A stretch of DNA of 43,499 nt. Origin: Clostridia bacterium (lineage in GTDB: Bacteria > Bacillota > Clostridia > Christensenellales > Aristaeellaceae). The stretch covers positions 1-43,499 of the forward strand of contig JAFRHH010000062.1 in the NCBI GenBank assembly GCA_017433405.1, written 5' to 3'. Below the pieces are notes generated by a model. That model ran no database searches and was not told the origin of the DNA. It saw nothing but the letters and a program-made list of their open reading frames with translations. Position 1 is the stretch's first letter; every line of letters starts with the position of its first letter. The position numbers and the translations under genes are program-made. This document shows, in pieces, positions 1 to 7,456 of this stretch.

Positions 1-2
1 CC

Positions 3-464
3 GAAGCGCGGCGGCCGTCCCCGCGGCCCGGGCCGGAAAAAAACGCCGCCAGCGATGAAATCATCGCCCAGGAGCAGCTGCTGGGCATCCTCGCTTCCGG
101 TTCCGTCCCGAAAGATATCGTAACGGAAAAGGATTTTGGGGATGACGAGTTGAAATCATTATATGTGAATCTGCTCAGCGGGCGGAAGGTTCAGGAGCTG
201 GTCTCCGCCGCGCCCGATGAGTCCTCCCGTTCCCGGTACGCGCGGGTGCTGATGGCGCCTCCCGCCCGGGATACGGATGAACTGATTGCCATGGCCAATG
301 ATTGCGTGAACCGCATTCGCACCAGCAGGCTGGAAAAGCGCCTGAATGCCCTGATCGCCCAGGCGGGCCAGGCCTCCGGTGCCGAGGCGGATCAGCTGAT
401 GCAGGAAGCGCAGGAGATCAGCCGGCAATTATCCCGTTTTCAAGCCTCAGGCAGATCTTCGTAA
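3..464 (+). CDS. dnaG: DNA primase, C-terminal part (partial)
   Basis: The reading frame is open from the left edge (codon phase starts at base 3) to a TAA at 462-464, giving about 153 residues with no start in the window. The visible part is a Pro/Arg-rich linker followed by a helical, charged C-terminal region, as in the primase domain that contacts the replicative helicase. The zinc-binding and TOPRIM domains would lie to the left and cannot be checked. The main support is context: rpoD follows after 35 bases, the classic dnaG–rpoD pair of Firmicutes. The helical C-terminus is poorly conserved, so the call rests on position more than on motifs. Confidence 0.75.
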   Translation, partial: EARRPSPRPGPEKNAASDEIIAQEQLLGILASGSVPKDIVTEKDFGDDELKSLYVNLLSGRKVQELVSAAPDESSRSRYARVLMAPPARDTDELIAMANDCVNRIRTSRLEKRLNALIAQAGQASGAEADQLMQEAQEISRQLSRFQASGRSS

Positions 465-499
465 TCCGACGATGCAAGTAGAAGAAGGAGAGGATTTCA

Positions 500-1627
500 T
501 TGTCGCTTCTTTCCCCGGAAACAAAGCAGGCCCGGCTCAATGAGCTCTATGAGTTCGGCAAGGCCAAAGGTACGCTGACCTATAAGGAAATCATGGATCG
601 GCTGATGGAGCTGGAGATGGATCCGGATCAGCTGGATCATGTTCTGGAAACCCTGGACGCTTACGGCGTCTCCGTCGTCAACGACGTTTCCCCCGATGCC
701 GCCCCCTCCGAGGAAGAGGCGGCGGCGGAGCAGGCGACGGTCTCCGCCAAGGATGAGATCCTCCCGGAGGATCTGGATCTCTCCGTCCCCGAGGGCATCA
801 GCATTGACGACCCGGTCCGGATGTATCTGAAGGAAATCGGAAAGGTTCCGCTTCTGACGGCGGAGGAGGAAATCGAGATCGCCAAGAAGCTGGAGGAAGG
901 CGACGAGGCCGCGAAGCAGAAGCTGGCCGAGGCCAACCTGCGGCTGGTGGTCTCCATCGCCAAGCGCTACGTGGGCCGCGGCATGCTCTTCCTGGATCTG
1001 ATTCAGGAGGGAAACCTGGGGCTGATCAAGGCGGTGGAAAAGTTCGATTACCGGAAGGGCTTCAAGTTCTCGACCTATGCCACCTGGTGGATCCGCCAGG
1101 CCATTACCCGGGCCATCGCCGACCAGGCCAGGACGATCCGGATCCCGGTTCACATGGTTGAAACCATTAACAAGCTGATCCGGGTTTCCCGCCAGCTTCT
1201 CCAGGAATACGGCCGGGAGCCCACGCCGGAGGAGATCGCCAAAGAAATGAATATCTCCGAGGCGAAGGTGCGGGAGATCATCAAGATCGCCCAGGAGCCG
1301 GTGTCCCTGGAGACGCCTATCGGCGAGGAGGAGGACAGCCATCTGGGGGATTTTATCCCGGATGAGGACGCGCCCGCCCCGGCGGAGGCGGCTTCCTTCG
1401 CCCTGATGAAGGAACAGCTGATGGACGTGCTGGATACCCTGACCCCCCGGGAGGAAAAGGTGCTCCGGCTCCGCTTCGGCCTGGATGACGGACATCAGCG
1501 GACCCTGGAGGAAGTCGGCAAGGAGTTTAACGTCACCCGGGAGCGGATCCGCCAGATCGAGGCCAAGGCCCTCCGGAAGCTGCGCCATCCCTCGAGGAGC
1601 AAGAAGCTTCGGGATTATCTCGACTGA
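500..1627 (+). CDS. rpoD: Primary sigma factor RpoD/SigA
   Basis: Housekeeping sigma-70 factor that directs RNA polymerase to -35/-10 promoters. It has 375 residues, normal for Gram-positive SigA. Region 1.1 covers about residues 5-60, followed by an acidic linker. Region 1.2 begins near residue 103 ([12 protein letters not shown]). Region 2 spans about 143-213, with the -10-binding segment [12 protein letters not shown] near 190-201. Region 3 spans about 218-270, and region 4 about 305-370, with its helix-turn-helix ending in [10 protein letters not shown]. The start is a TTG at 500, preceded at good spacing by GAAGGAGAGG. It follows dnaG directly and is followed 10 bases later by trmK. Several promoters in this window fit its expected consensus (TTGACA-17-TATAAT). 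Confidence 0.97.
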   Translation: MSLLSPETKQARLNELYEFGKAKGTLTYKEIMDRLMELEMDPDQLDHVLETLDAYGVSVVNDVSPDAAPSEEEAAAEQATVSAKDEILPEDLDLSVPEGISIDDPVRMYLKEIGKVPLLTAEEEIEIAKKLEEGDEAAKQKLAEANLRLVVSIAKRYVGRGMLFLDLIQEGNLGLIKAVEKFDYRKGFKFSTYATWWIRQAITRAIADQARTIRIPVHMVETINKLIRVSRQLLQEYGREPTPEEIAKEMNISEAKVREIIKIAQEPVSLETPIGEEEDSHLGDFIPDEDAPAPAEAASFALMKEQLMDVLDTLTPREEKVLRLRFGLDDGHQRTLEEVGKEFNVTRERIRQIEAKALRKLRHPSRSKKLRDYLD

Positions 1628-1637
1628 GGGGCCGCCC

Positions 1638-2339
1638 ATGCTGGACGAACGTCTTTCCCTCGTCTTTGACCTGTATCCCGCCTGCCGCCTGGCGGCGGAT
1701 ATCGGGACGGATCATGCTCATCTGCCGGCCGCGCTGCTACAGCGCGGCCGCTGTCAGCATATGCTGCTCACGGATATCAGCCCCGCCGCGCTGGAAAACG
1801 CCCGGGGGGAGATCTCCCGGCGCGGCCTGACGGATCGGGTGACCCTGCGGCTCGGAGACGGGCTTGAACCGGTCTCGGAGCCCTGCGAGGCCATCTCCGT
1901 AACGGGCATGGGGGGCCGGACCATCCGGGATATGCTGCTTGATGGCCGGGAGCGGCTCCGGGGCGCCATGCTGATTCTCTCCGCCCATACCGACTGGCCC
2001 CTGATCCGGGAGGCTGTCATGGAAATCGGCTATACCATCGACCGGGAGGAGCCCTGTTTCGCCGCCGGAAGGTTCTATCTGGTGCTCCGGGCGACGCCCG
2101 GCCGGGAAGCGCTCTCCGACCGGGAGCTGCGGCTGGGAAAGCGGCTTTTTCAGTCCCGCTCCCCCCGGCTGAAGCCCTTCCTGCGCCGCCGCCGGGAAAT
2201 TCTGCTCCGGGAGCTTAAGGGCCTGCGGGCCGCTTCCCGCCCGGATCCCCTCCGGGAGGAGACGCTGCTTTCCGACCTCGCCTTTTACGACGCGGAGCTC
2301 AGAAAAATCACATCTCAGGAAACGGAGGCTGACCCATGA
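1638..2339 (+). CDS. trmK: tRNA (adenine(22)-N1)-methyltransferase TrmK
   Basis: SAM-dependent methyltransferase that makes m1A22 in tRNA. It has 233 residues, the usual TrmK length. The N-terminal Rossmann motif I is visible as ADIGTDHAHLP (about residues 18-28), followed by TDISPAALENA, the acidic motif that contacts SAM. VTGMGG (about residue 91) is the family's catalytic-site signature. A helical, Arg-rich C-terminal part (about 155-230) fits the TrmK coiled-coil domain. I chose the ATG at 1638 because GAGGGG lies just upstream; the frame stays open further left inside rpoD, which is not meaningful. Its TGA overlaps the next gene's ATG (ATGA), so translation is probably coupled. The rpoD–trmK–Nif3 order is common in Firmicutes. 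Confidence 0.92.
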   Translation: MLDERLSLVFDLYPACRLAADIGTDHAHLPAALLQRGRCQHMLLTDISPAALENARGEISRRGLTDRVTLRLGDGLEPVSEPCEAISVTGMGGRTIRDMLLDGRERLRGAMLILSAHTDWPLIREAVMEIGYTIDREEPCFAAGRFYLVLRATPGREALSDRELRLGKRLFQSRSPRLKPFLRRRREILLRELKGLRAASRPDPLREETLLSDLAFYDAELRKITSQETEADP

Positions 2340-3106
2340 CTGTTCGCGATCTGTACCGTCTTCTGGATTCGGTGGCCCCCTTTGACACCCAGGAGGACTT
2401 TGACAACTCCGGCCTGCTCCTCGGGGATCCGGAGGCCCGGGTGGCGGGGATTCTCTTCGCCCTGGATGTAACCCGGCCGGTGATCGAGGAGGCGGTTTCC
2501 CTGGGAGCGAATCTGATCGTTACCCATCATCCGCTGATGTTCTCTCCCCTGCGCCGCCTGACGGAGGACGACTACGAGGGCCGCCTGCTGTCCCTCCTGA
2601 TCCGCCGCCGGCTGAACCTGATTTCCGCCCATACCAATCTCGACCGGGCTCCCGGCGGGATCAACGACGCCCTGGCGGAAAGCTGCGGCCTTTCGGAGAT
2701 CAGCGGTGAGGGCTTCTTCCGCTGCGGTTTCCTGCCCCGCGCCATGACGGGCGTCGAGCTGACCGCCTGGCTGTCGGACCGTCTTTCCTGCGTCGTCCGG
2801 CCCATGGGCTCCCCGGACATCTCCGTCCGAAAGCTCGGGGTTTCCTCCGGCGCCGGCGGCGGTGAATGGACGGCGGCCGCGGCGGCGGGCTGCGAAGCCT
2901 TCCTCTCCGGGGAAATCAGGCATCATCTGGCCCTCGCCATGGCCGACAGCGGCCTCCTGGCCCTGGAGTGCGGCCATTTCGCGACGGAGGAGCCGGGGAT
3001 CCGCGCCCTGGCCGCGGCTTTACAAAAAGCCCTTGATGCGGTAGAATGGAAAATGCGGATATTTATTTCATCGGTTTCCGCGTACGCGTTCCCCATGAAA
3101 CCGTGA
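2336..3106 (+). CDS. Nif3-like dinuclear metal centre hexameric protein
   Basis: Member of the Nif3/YbgI/YqfO family, often annotated as GTP cyclohydrolase 1 type 2 homologue; the real substrate is uncertain in most species. It has 256 residues, the short form without the PII-like insert found in the roughly 370-residue YqfO. Metal-ligand motifs are all present: THHPLMF (H64, H65), AHTNLD (H99, D103) and ECGHFATEEP (H214, E218). The start ATG overlaps the trmK stop by four bases and has GGAGG seven bases upstream. The end of the protein (SSVSAYAFPMKP) is unusual in composition, but the frame is intact. Confidence 0.9.
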   Translation: MTVRDLYRLLDSVAPFDTQEDFDNSGLLLGDPEARVAGILFALDVTRPVIEEAVSLGANLIVTHHPLMFSPLRRLTEDDYEGRLLSLLIRRRLNLISAHTNLDRAPGGINDALAESCGLSEISGEGFFRCGFLPRAMTGVELTAWLSDRLSCVVRPMGSPDISVRKLGVSSGAGGGEWTAAAAAGCEAFLSGEIRHHLALAMADSGLLALECGHFATEEPGIRALAAALQKALDAVEWKMRIFISSVSAYAFPMKP

Positions 3107-3139
3107 CAGGCGGTTTCCCTGTCAGAAGGAGGCTCATCC

Positions 3140-3841
3140 ATGGAACAGTTTGAAGCGTTATGGACCTATCAGACGGAGGATCTGAAGGCGGAGGCGATCG
3201 CGAACAGCATTAAGCGCTCCCCGATCCGTCAGAAGGTTGAAAAAACGGTGGAGCTGATCAAGGATCGCCAGAAGCAGTATAAACAGATCGAAGAAGATAT
3301 TGCCGTCATGACGGATCGGAAGGATATCCTCTGCCAGGCGGTCGCCAATTCCGAAGCGCAGCTCAAGGCCCTGCAGAATCAGTTCGAAAGCAACCCGCCC
3401 CAGACGGCGGAGGCCGTCCGGGCCCTGCTGACGGAGGTCAGCCGCTTCCGGGAAACCATCCGCCAGTATGAAAGCGAAATCAGCCGGATCGTCCGGGAAT
3501 CCGCTGTGCAGGACAAGCAGCAGATGACGGTGCGGCGGGAGGCGGCGGCCGCGAAGAAGAGCTTTGACGAGCTGAAGGCCCAGTACGAGGAGGAATCCCG
3601 GGGCCTGAAGGAGGAGCTGGAAAAGCAGCGCAAGGTTGCCAAAGAGCTGGAGGCCACGGTGCCCCCCAATCTGCTGGAGGAATACGAGGTAATCAAGCGG
3701 CATATTTCGCCCCCGGTGGTCCGGCTCCGCTATGGCCAGTGCTCCGGGTGCAATACCTCCCTTCCCTCCGCGACCCTGGCGAAGATTAAAAACGGCGCCC
3801 TGGTGGAATGCGAGACCTGCGGGCGAATGATTATCCAGTAA
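3140..3841 (+). CDS. Coiled-coil protein with C4-type zinc ribbon
   Basis: 233 residues. About residues 20-175 are a long, highly charged helical coiled coil. The C-terminus is a small zinc ribbon with C201/C204 and C224/C227. This architecture matches the C4-type zinc ribbon family (PF02591) that usually follows the Nif3 gene in Firmicutes; members are proposed to bind nucleic acid or act with ribosomes, but no reaction is known. The ATG at 3140 has an AAGGAGG site at good spacing. It lies 33 bases after the Nif3 stop in the same operon and is followed by a strong hairpin that probably ends the dnaG/rpoD transcription unit. Confidence 0.88.
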   Translation: MEQFEALWTYQTEDLKAEAIANSIKRSPIRQKVEKTVELIKDRQKQYKQIEEDIAVMTDRKDILCQAVANSEAQLKALQNQFESNPPQTAEAVRALLTEVSRFRETIRQYESEISRIVRESAVQDKQQMTVRREAAAAKKSFDELKAQYEEESRGLKEELEKQRKVAKELEATVPPNLLEEYEVIKRHISPPVVRLRYGQCSGCNTSLPSATLAKIKNGALVECETCGRMIIQ

Positions 3842-3887
3842 ATCCCTTCCCGATGTTCAATAAATCCCATCCCGGATAAACGCAGGG

Positions 3888-3935
3888 GGGCGGAACCGAT
3901 TTCGGTTCCGCCCTCTGATCTTTCCCGTTTTTCCG
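3888..3935 (+). terminator. Terminator after the rpoD operon
   Basis: A perfect 11-bp stem (GGGCGGAACCG at 3888-3898 with CGGTTCCGCCC at 3903-3913) and a 4-base loop, followed by a loosely T-rich tail to 3935. It lies between the + strand zinc-ribbon gene and the end of the convergent leucine-rich-repeat gene, and may serve both. The tail is imperfect, so efficiency is uncertain. Confidence 0.65.
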
Positions 3936-4007
3936 ATGATGATCAGTTCTGTCCGGGCCCTTTTTTCGCCGCGGCCCGCGTCCTGCCCTGGGTGCCCGTC
4001 TTCGCCC

Positions 4008-4691
4008 TCAGTTCCGAATAATCTCCAGGTCCGGCGAGCAGGCCAGAAACGCATTATCCCCGATCTCGGTCCCCGCCGGCACCGTAACCCGCTCCAGGGA
4101 CTGGCAGGCCTGGAAGGCGTTGGCCCCGATGCTCTCGACGTTGGGCCCGAAGGTAATCTCCTTCAGATTCATGCAGACGGCGAAGGCCATGTCCCCGACC
4201 TCCGTAATGGAATCGGGAAGCGTAATGCTTTCGAGGGACTTGCACCCGAGGAAGCACCGGTCGTCCAGCTTCGTCACCCCGTCGGGAATCACGATGGAGG
4301 TCAGCTTGTCGCAGGTGGCAAAGGCCTGAACCCCGATCCAGGTAATCCCCGCCGGCAGCTCGATGGACAGGATATTCGGCGCGAAATCCTCAAAGGCGTG
4401 ATCCCCGATGGCGACCACCGGGTATTCCTCCATATGATCCGGCACCTTAACCTCGGCCTCCGGCCCGTGATACTTGACAATAAAGGCGCCTTCCTCGTCC
4501 TCCGTCAGCTGATAGGTGTAGTCCCCGTTTTCGACGTTGAAGTTGCGCTCCTCGAAGCCGCTCAGGTCGTTAAAATACTCAAATCCGCCGGGATCGTCGT
4601 CGAATTCCAGTTCCTCGTCGTCCTCCGTCAGCGCCGCGGGGGCCAAAAGAAGCAGCAGCGCGAAAACCGCCGCCAGGATTCGTCTGTGCAC
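4008..4691 (-). CDS. Secreted BspA-type leucine-rich repeat protein
   Basis: 227 residues. A signal peptide (basic VHRR, then a hydrophobic stretch ending near APAALT) is followed by an acidic Asp/Glu-rich segment. About five to six 23-residue LRR_5 (BspA/Treponema type) repeats of the form IP.gVt.Ig..AF..C..L follow, to the end. There is no membrane anchor or sorting signal, so it should be secreted or held non-covalently. The start is a GTG at 4691 with AGGGGGG eight bases upstream. The longer frame beginning with ATG near 4724 is unlikely, because that ATG overlaps the -10 box of a clear promoter. Function is unknown; the family is linked to surface binding. Confidence 0.78.
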   Translation of the reverse strand: MHRRILAAVFALLLLLAPAALTEDDEELEFDDDPGGFEYFNDLSGFEERNFNVENGDYTYQLTEDEEGAFIVKYHGPEAEVKVPDHMEEYPVVAIGDHAFEDFAPNILSIELPAGITWIGVQAFATCDKLTSIVIPDGVTKLDDRCFLGCKSLESITLPDSITEVGDMAFAVCMNLKEITFGPNVESIGANAFQACQSLERVTVPAGTEIGDNAFLACSPDLEIIRN

Positions 4692-4722
4692 GCTGCCCGC
4701 CCCCCTTGTAACTTTTTTTGAC

Positions 4723-4751
4723 ATTATAGCCGAAACGGCGAAAAAAATCAA
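4723..4751 (-). promoter_or_regulatory. Promoter of the LRR protein gene
   Basis: On the - strand, TTGATT (4746-4751), a 17-base spacer and TATAAT (4723-4728). Transcription would start near 4716, downstream of the two upstream in-frame ATGs, which supports the GTG start at 4691. Confidence 0.8.
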
Positions 4752-4767
4752 CCTGCGGCATTTGATC

Positions 4768-4796
4768 TTGACGGAAGCTCCGCCCTGTGATATCCT
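4768..4796 (+). promoter_or_regulatory. Promoter of the lacI–malQ–glgP operon
   Basis: TTGACG (4768-4773), a 17-base spacer and TATCCT (4791-4796). It points into the LacI-family gene; the likely start point is around 4803, inside the putative operator. Confidence 0.75.
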
Positions 4797-4807
4797 TTGA
4801 CCGGAAA

Positions 4808-4821
4808 CGTTACCGTAAACG
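4808..4821 (+). promoter_or_regulatory. Probable LacI-family operator
   Basis: CGTTACCGTAAACG is a near-palindrome (10 of 14 positions symmetric) centred on a CpG, the hallmark of LacI/GalR operators. It is flanked by outer GAAAC/GTTTC arms (4804-4826). It begins 12 bases after the -10 box, a position suited to repression by the regulator encoded just downstream. No second copy lies in front of malQ, which fits one operator controlling the whole operon. Confidence 0.6.
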
Positions 4822-4878
4822 GTTTCGGCAGTCGGGTTTGCCCTGAAATTTTGATCGCTGTTGGCGGAGGTTCTTTTC

Positions 4879-5904
4879 GTGAAAACCTATACGATTCGGG
4901 ATATCGCTTCCCTGGCCGGGGTATCCGTGACCACGGTCAGCCGCGTTTTGAATCACCGGCCGGATGTGAATAAGGAAACCCGGGAGCGGATCGAGAAGAT
5001 CATCCGGGAAACCCATTTTCTCGGCAATACCAATGCCCGGGGCCTCAAGCAGTCCAGCGAGGTCATCGGCATGGTGATCCGCGGCCGATCCAATCCCTTC
5101 CTGAATTCCCTTTCGGAGGCGATCCTCGGCATGACGGACGCCATGACCGATACCCTGATTACGGAATATATCGACGAGCAGGACGATGAATTCGCCACGG
5201 CACTCCGGCTGACCCGGCAGCACCGGATCAAGGGGCTGCTCTTCGTCGGCAGCCTGATCGACGGCCGGGTTCAGGTGCTGCACGGGCTGGATATCCCCGT
5301 CGTCTTTACGACGGTGGACGGCGGCAACGCCTCCCTGCCCCGGGCCTCCTCCGTCGCGGTGAACGACCGGGAGATGGGCCGGGTGGTCGCCAACGCCCTC
5401 TTCTCTCTCGGGCATCGGCGGGTGGCGGTCTTCGGCTCCAATCCGGTGGCCGGGGATTCGCTGGCCATGCGCTTCCAGGGCTTCTGCGAGGAATGGGCGT
5501 CCCACGGGCTGACCTTCCCGCCGGAGGATTACCGGGAGTGCCGCTTCTCCTATGATTCCGGTTATGAAACCGCGCTGGAATACTTCTCCTCCCACCGGGA
5601 AACGACAGCCCTCTTCGCCATGAGCGACAGCATGGCCGTCGGCGCCATGCGGGCCCTCCGGGATCTTTCCCTGCGGGTGCCGGAGGATGTCAGCGTCGTC
5701 GGCTTCGACGGAACGGCCATCAGCCGCTTCTCCGTGCCGAGGCTGACGACGGTGGAGCAGCCTGTGAACGAGATCGCCCGCTGCAGCGTCCAGCTGCTGA
5801 TGGATATGCTGAACCGGAACGCCCCGCCCCGCCATCTGCTGGTGGAGGCGGTCTGGCAGCCCCGGGAGTCCATCGCCCCGCCCCCGCCGGGGTCCGCGGA
5901 ATAA
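4879..5904 (+). CDS. LacI/GalR-family transcriptional regulator
   Basis: 341 residues. The N-terminal helix-turn-helix (TIRDIASLAGVSVTTVSRVL, about residues 4-23) is followed by the hinge helix region and a periplasmic-binding-protein-like sensor domain (about 60-335). Family features include the SDSMAVGAMRAL segment and DVSVVGFDGT near residues 270-285. I chose the GTG at 4879 because GGAGG (4866-4870) lies eight bases upstream; a TTG at 4861 has no such site. It heads an operon with malQ and glgP, so the inducer is probably maltose or a maltodextrin, by inference. The promoter carries a matching operator, suggesting autoregulation. Confidence 0.9.
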   Translation: MKTYTIRDIASLAGVSVTTVSRVLNHRPDVNKETRERIEKIIRETHFLGNTNARGLKQSSEVIGMVIRGRSNPFLNSLSEAILGMTDAMTDTLITEYIDEQDDEFATALRLTRQHRIKGLLFVGSLIDGRVQVLHGLDIPVVFTTVDGGNASLPRASSVAVNDREMGRVVANALFSLGHRRVAVFGSNPVAGDSLAMRFQGFCEEWASHGLTFPPEDYRECRFSYDSGYETALEYFSSHRETTALFAMSDSMAVGAMRALRDLSLRVPEDVSVVGFDGTAISRFSVPRLTTVEQPVNEIARCSVQLLMDMLNRNAPPRHLLVEAVWQPRESIAPPPPGSAE

Positions 5905-5977
5905 GGCCGCGGAGCCCTTCCAACGAAACGAAGGCCGGAGCCCTTCCGGCTGATTCAGAAAGGAGTTTTTTCTTCAA

Positions 5978-7450
5978 ATGCGCTGCAGTGGTATTCTTCT
6001 GCATATTACCTCCCTTCCCTCGCCGGGGGGCATCGGGTCCCTCGGACAGGAGGCCTATGACTTCGTCGATTTTCTCCAGGCCGCGGGCATGCGGATCTGG
6101 CAGGTGCTCCCGGTGGGCCCCACCGGATACGGCGACAGCCCCTATCAGTCCACCTCCGTCTTCGCCGGAAATCCGCTGCTGATTTCCTGCCGGAAGCTCC
6201 GGGAGGATGGGCTTCTCTCCTACCAGGACGGGGAGGAAATGGTTCCCCTGGACCCGGAAAAGGTGGATTATGAGCAGGTGAAGATCAACAAGGATCATCT
6301 GCTCCGCCGCTGCTTCAACCAGTCGGCGGACCGGCTGAAGGATCAGCTGGAGGCCTTTGAGGCGGCGCATCCCTGGGTGACGGATTTTGCCCTCTTTACC
6401 GCCGCGAAGAATCACTTCGGCCAGGTCATGTGGACGAAATGGCCGGACGAGGGGCTGCGGCTTCGCCGGCCGGAAGCCCTGGAAAAGTACCGGCGGATCC
6501 TGGATAAGGAAATCCGGTTCCAGATCTTCTGTCAGTACCTCTTCCGTCGCCAGTGGGCGGATCTGAAAAAATACTGTAAGGAGCACGGCGTCCGCCTCTT
6601 CGGCGATATGCCGATCTACGTCGCCGAGGATTCCGCCGATACCTGGACCCACCCGGAGGTTTTCCAGCTGAACCGGGACCGGGTGCCGAAGCGGGTCGCC
6701 GGAGTGCCGCCGGATCTGTTCTCCGCCGACGGCCAGCTCTGGGGAAATCCCCTTTACCGCTGGCCCAACCTCCGGTTCCACCGGTTCCGCTGGTGGGTGG
6801 ACCGGATGCGCGGGATGGCGGAGCTCTATGATATGGTTCGGATCGACCATTTTATCGGCTTTGCCAACTACTGGTCCATTCCCTACGGCGCCCCCAACGC
6901 CCGGGGAGGAAAATGGGTCAAGGCGCCGGGGAAGGCCCTGTTCAAACGGCTGAAGGAGGCCGTTCCGGACCTGCAGATTATCGCGGAGGACCTGGGGGAG
7001 GCCTCTCCCCGGGTTCATAAGCTCCTGGATTACTGCGGCTTCCCCGGCATGAAGGTGCTGACCTTCGGCTTTGACGGGGATGAGACGAATCCCCATTTCC
7101 CCGGGAATTATACGAAGAATTCCGTCGCCTATACCGGAACCCACGATAATGATACGACCCTGGGCTGGGCGGAAAAAACGGATCCGAAGGCGCTGGATTT
7201 CGCGAAGCGAACCCTTCATTTCTCCGAGGTTTCCGAGGCGCCGGAGGCCTTTATCCAGGCGCTCTTCAACCTCCCCTGCGACATCGTGATCGTGCCGATG
7301 CAGGATGTGCTGGGCCTGGGGGGCTACGCCCGGATGAACTTCCCCAGCACCATCGGGGGAAACTGGCTCTGGCGCATGAAGCCCGGCGTTCTGACCCAGG
7401 AGCTGTCCATGAAATATTTTCTGCTGAACAAGCAGACCAACAGGAGGTAA
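5978..7450 (+). CDS. malQ: 4-alpha-glucanotransferase (amylomaltase)
   Basis: Glycoside hydrolase family 77 enzyme that transfers alpha-1,4-glucan segments between maltodextrins and releases glucose; cytoplasmic. Its 490 residues are the usual length. The catalytic trio is visible: nucleophile D290 in VRIDHF, acid/base E337 in IIAEDLGE, and D390 in YTGTHDND. The N-terminal signature GILLHITSLPSPGGIG is typical. The start is the ATG at 5978 with AAAGGAG upstream, at a slightly long spacing of 13 bases. It lies between the LacI regulator and glycogen phosphorylase, six bases before the latter, so the pair would process maltodextrins or glycogen together. Confidence 0.96.
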   Translation: MRCSGILLHITSLPSPGGIGSLGQEAYDFVDFLQAAGMRIWQVLPVGPTGYGDSPYQSTSVFAGNPLLISCRKLREDGLLSYQDGEEMVPLDPEKVDYEQVKINKDHLLRRCFNQSADRLKDQLEAFEAAHPWVTDFALFTAAKNHFGQVMWTKWPDEGLRLRRPEALEKYRRILDKEIRFQIFCQYLFRRQWADLKKYCKEHGVRLFGDMPIYVAEDSADTWTHPEVFQLNRDRVPKRVAGVPPDLFSADGQLWGNPLYRWPNLRFHRFRWWVDRMRGMAELYDMVRIDHFIGFANYWSIPYGAPNARGGKWVKAPGKALFKRLKEAVPDLQIIAEDLGEASPRVHKLLDYCGFPGMKVLTFGFDGDETNPHFPGNYTKNSVAYTGTHDNDTTLGWAEKTDPKALDFAKRTLHFSEVSEAPEAFIQALFNLPCDIVIVPMQDVLGLGGYARMNFPSTIGGNWLWRMKPGVLTQELSMKYFLLNKQTNRR

Positions 7451-7456
7451 CGAACC

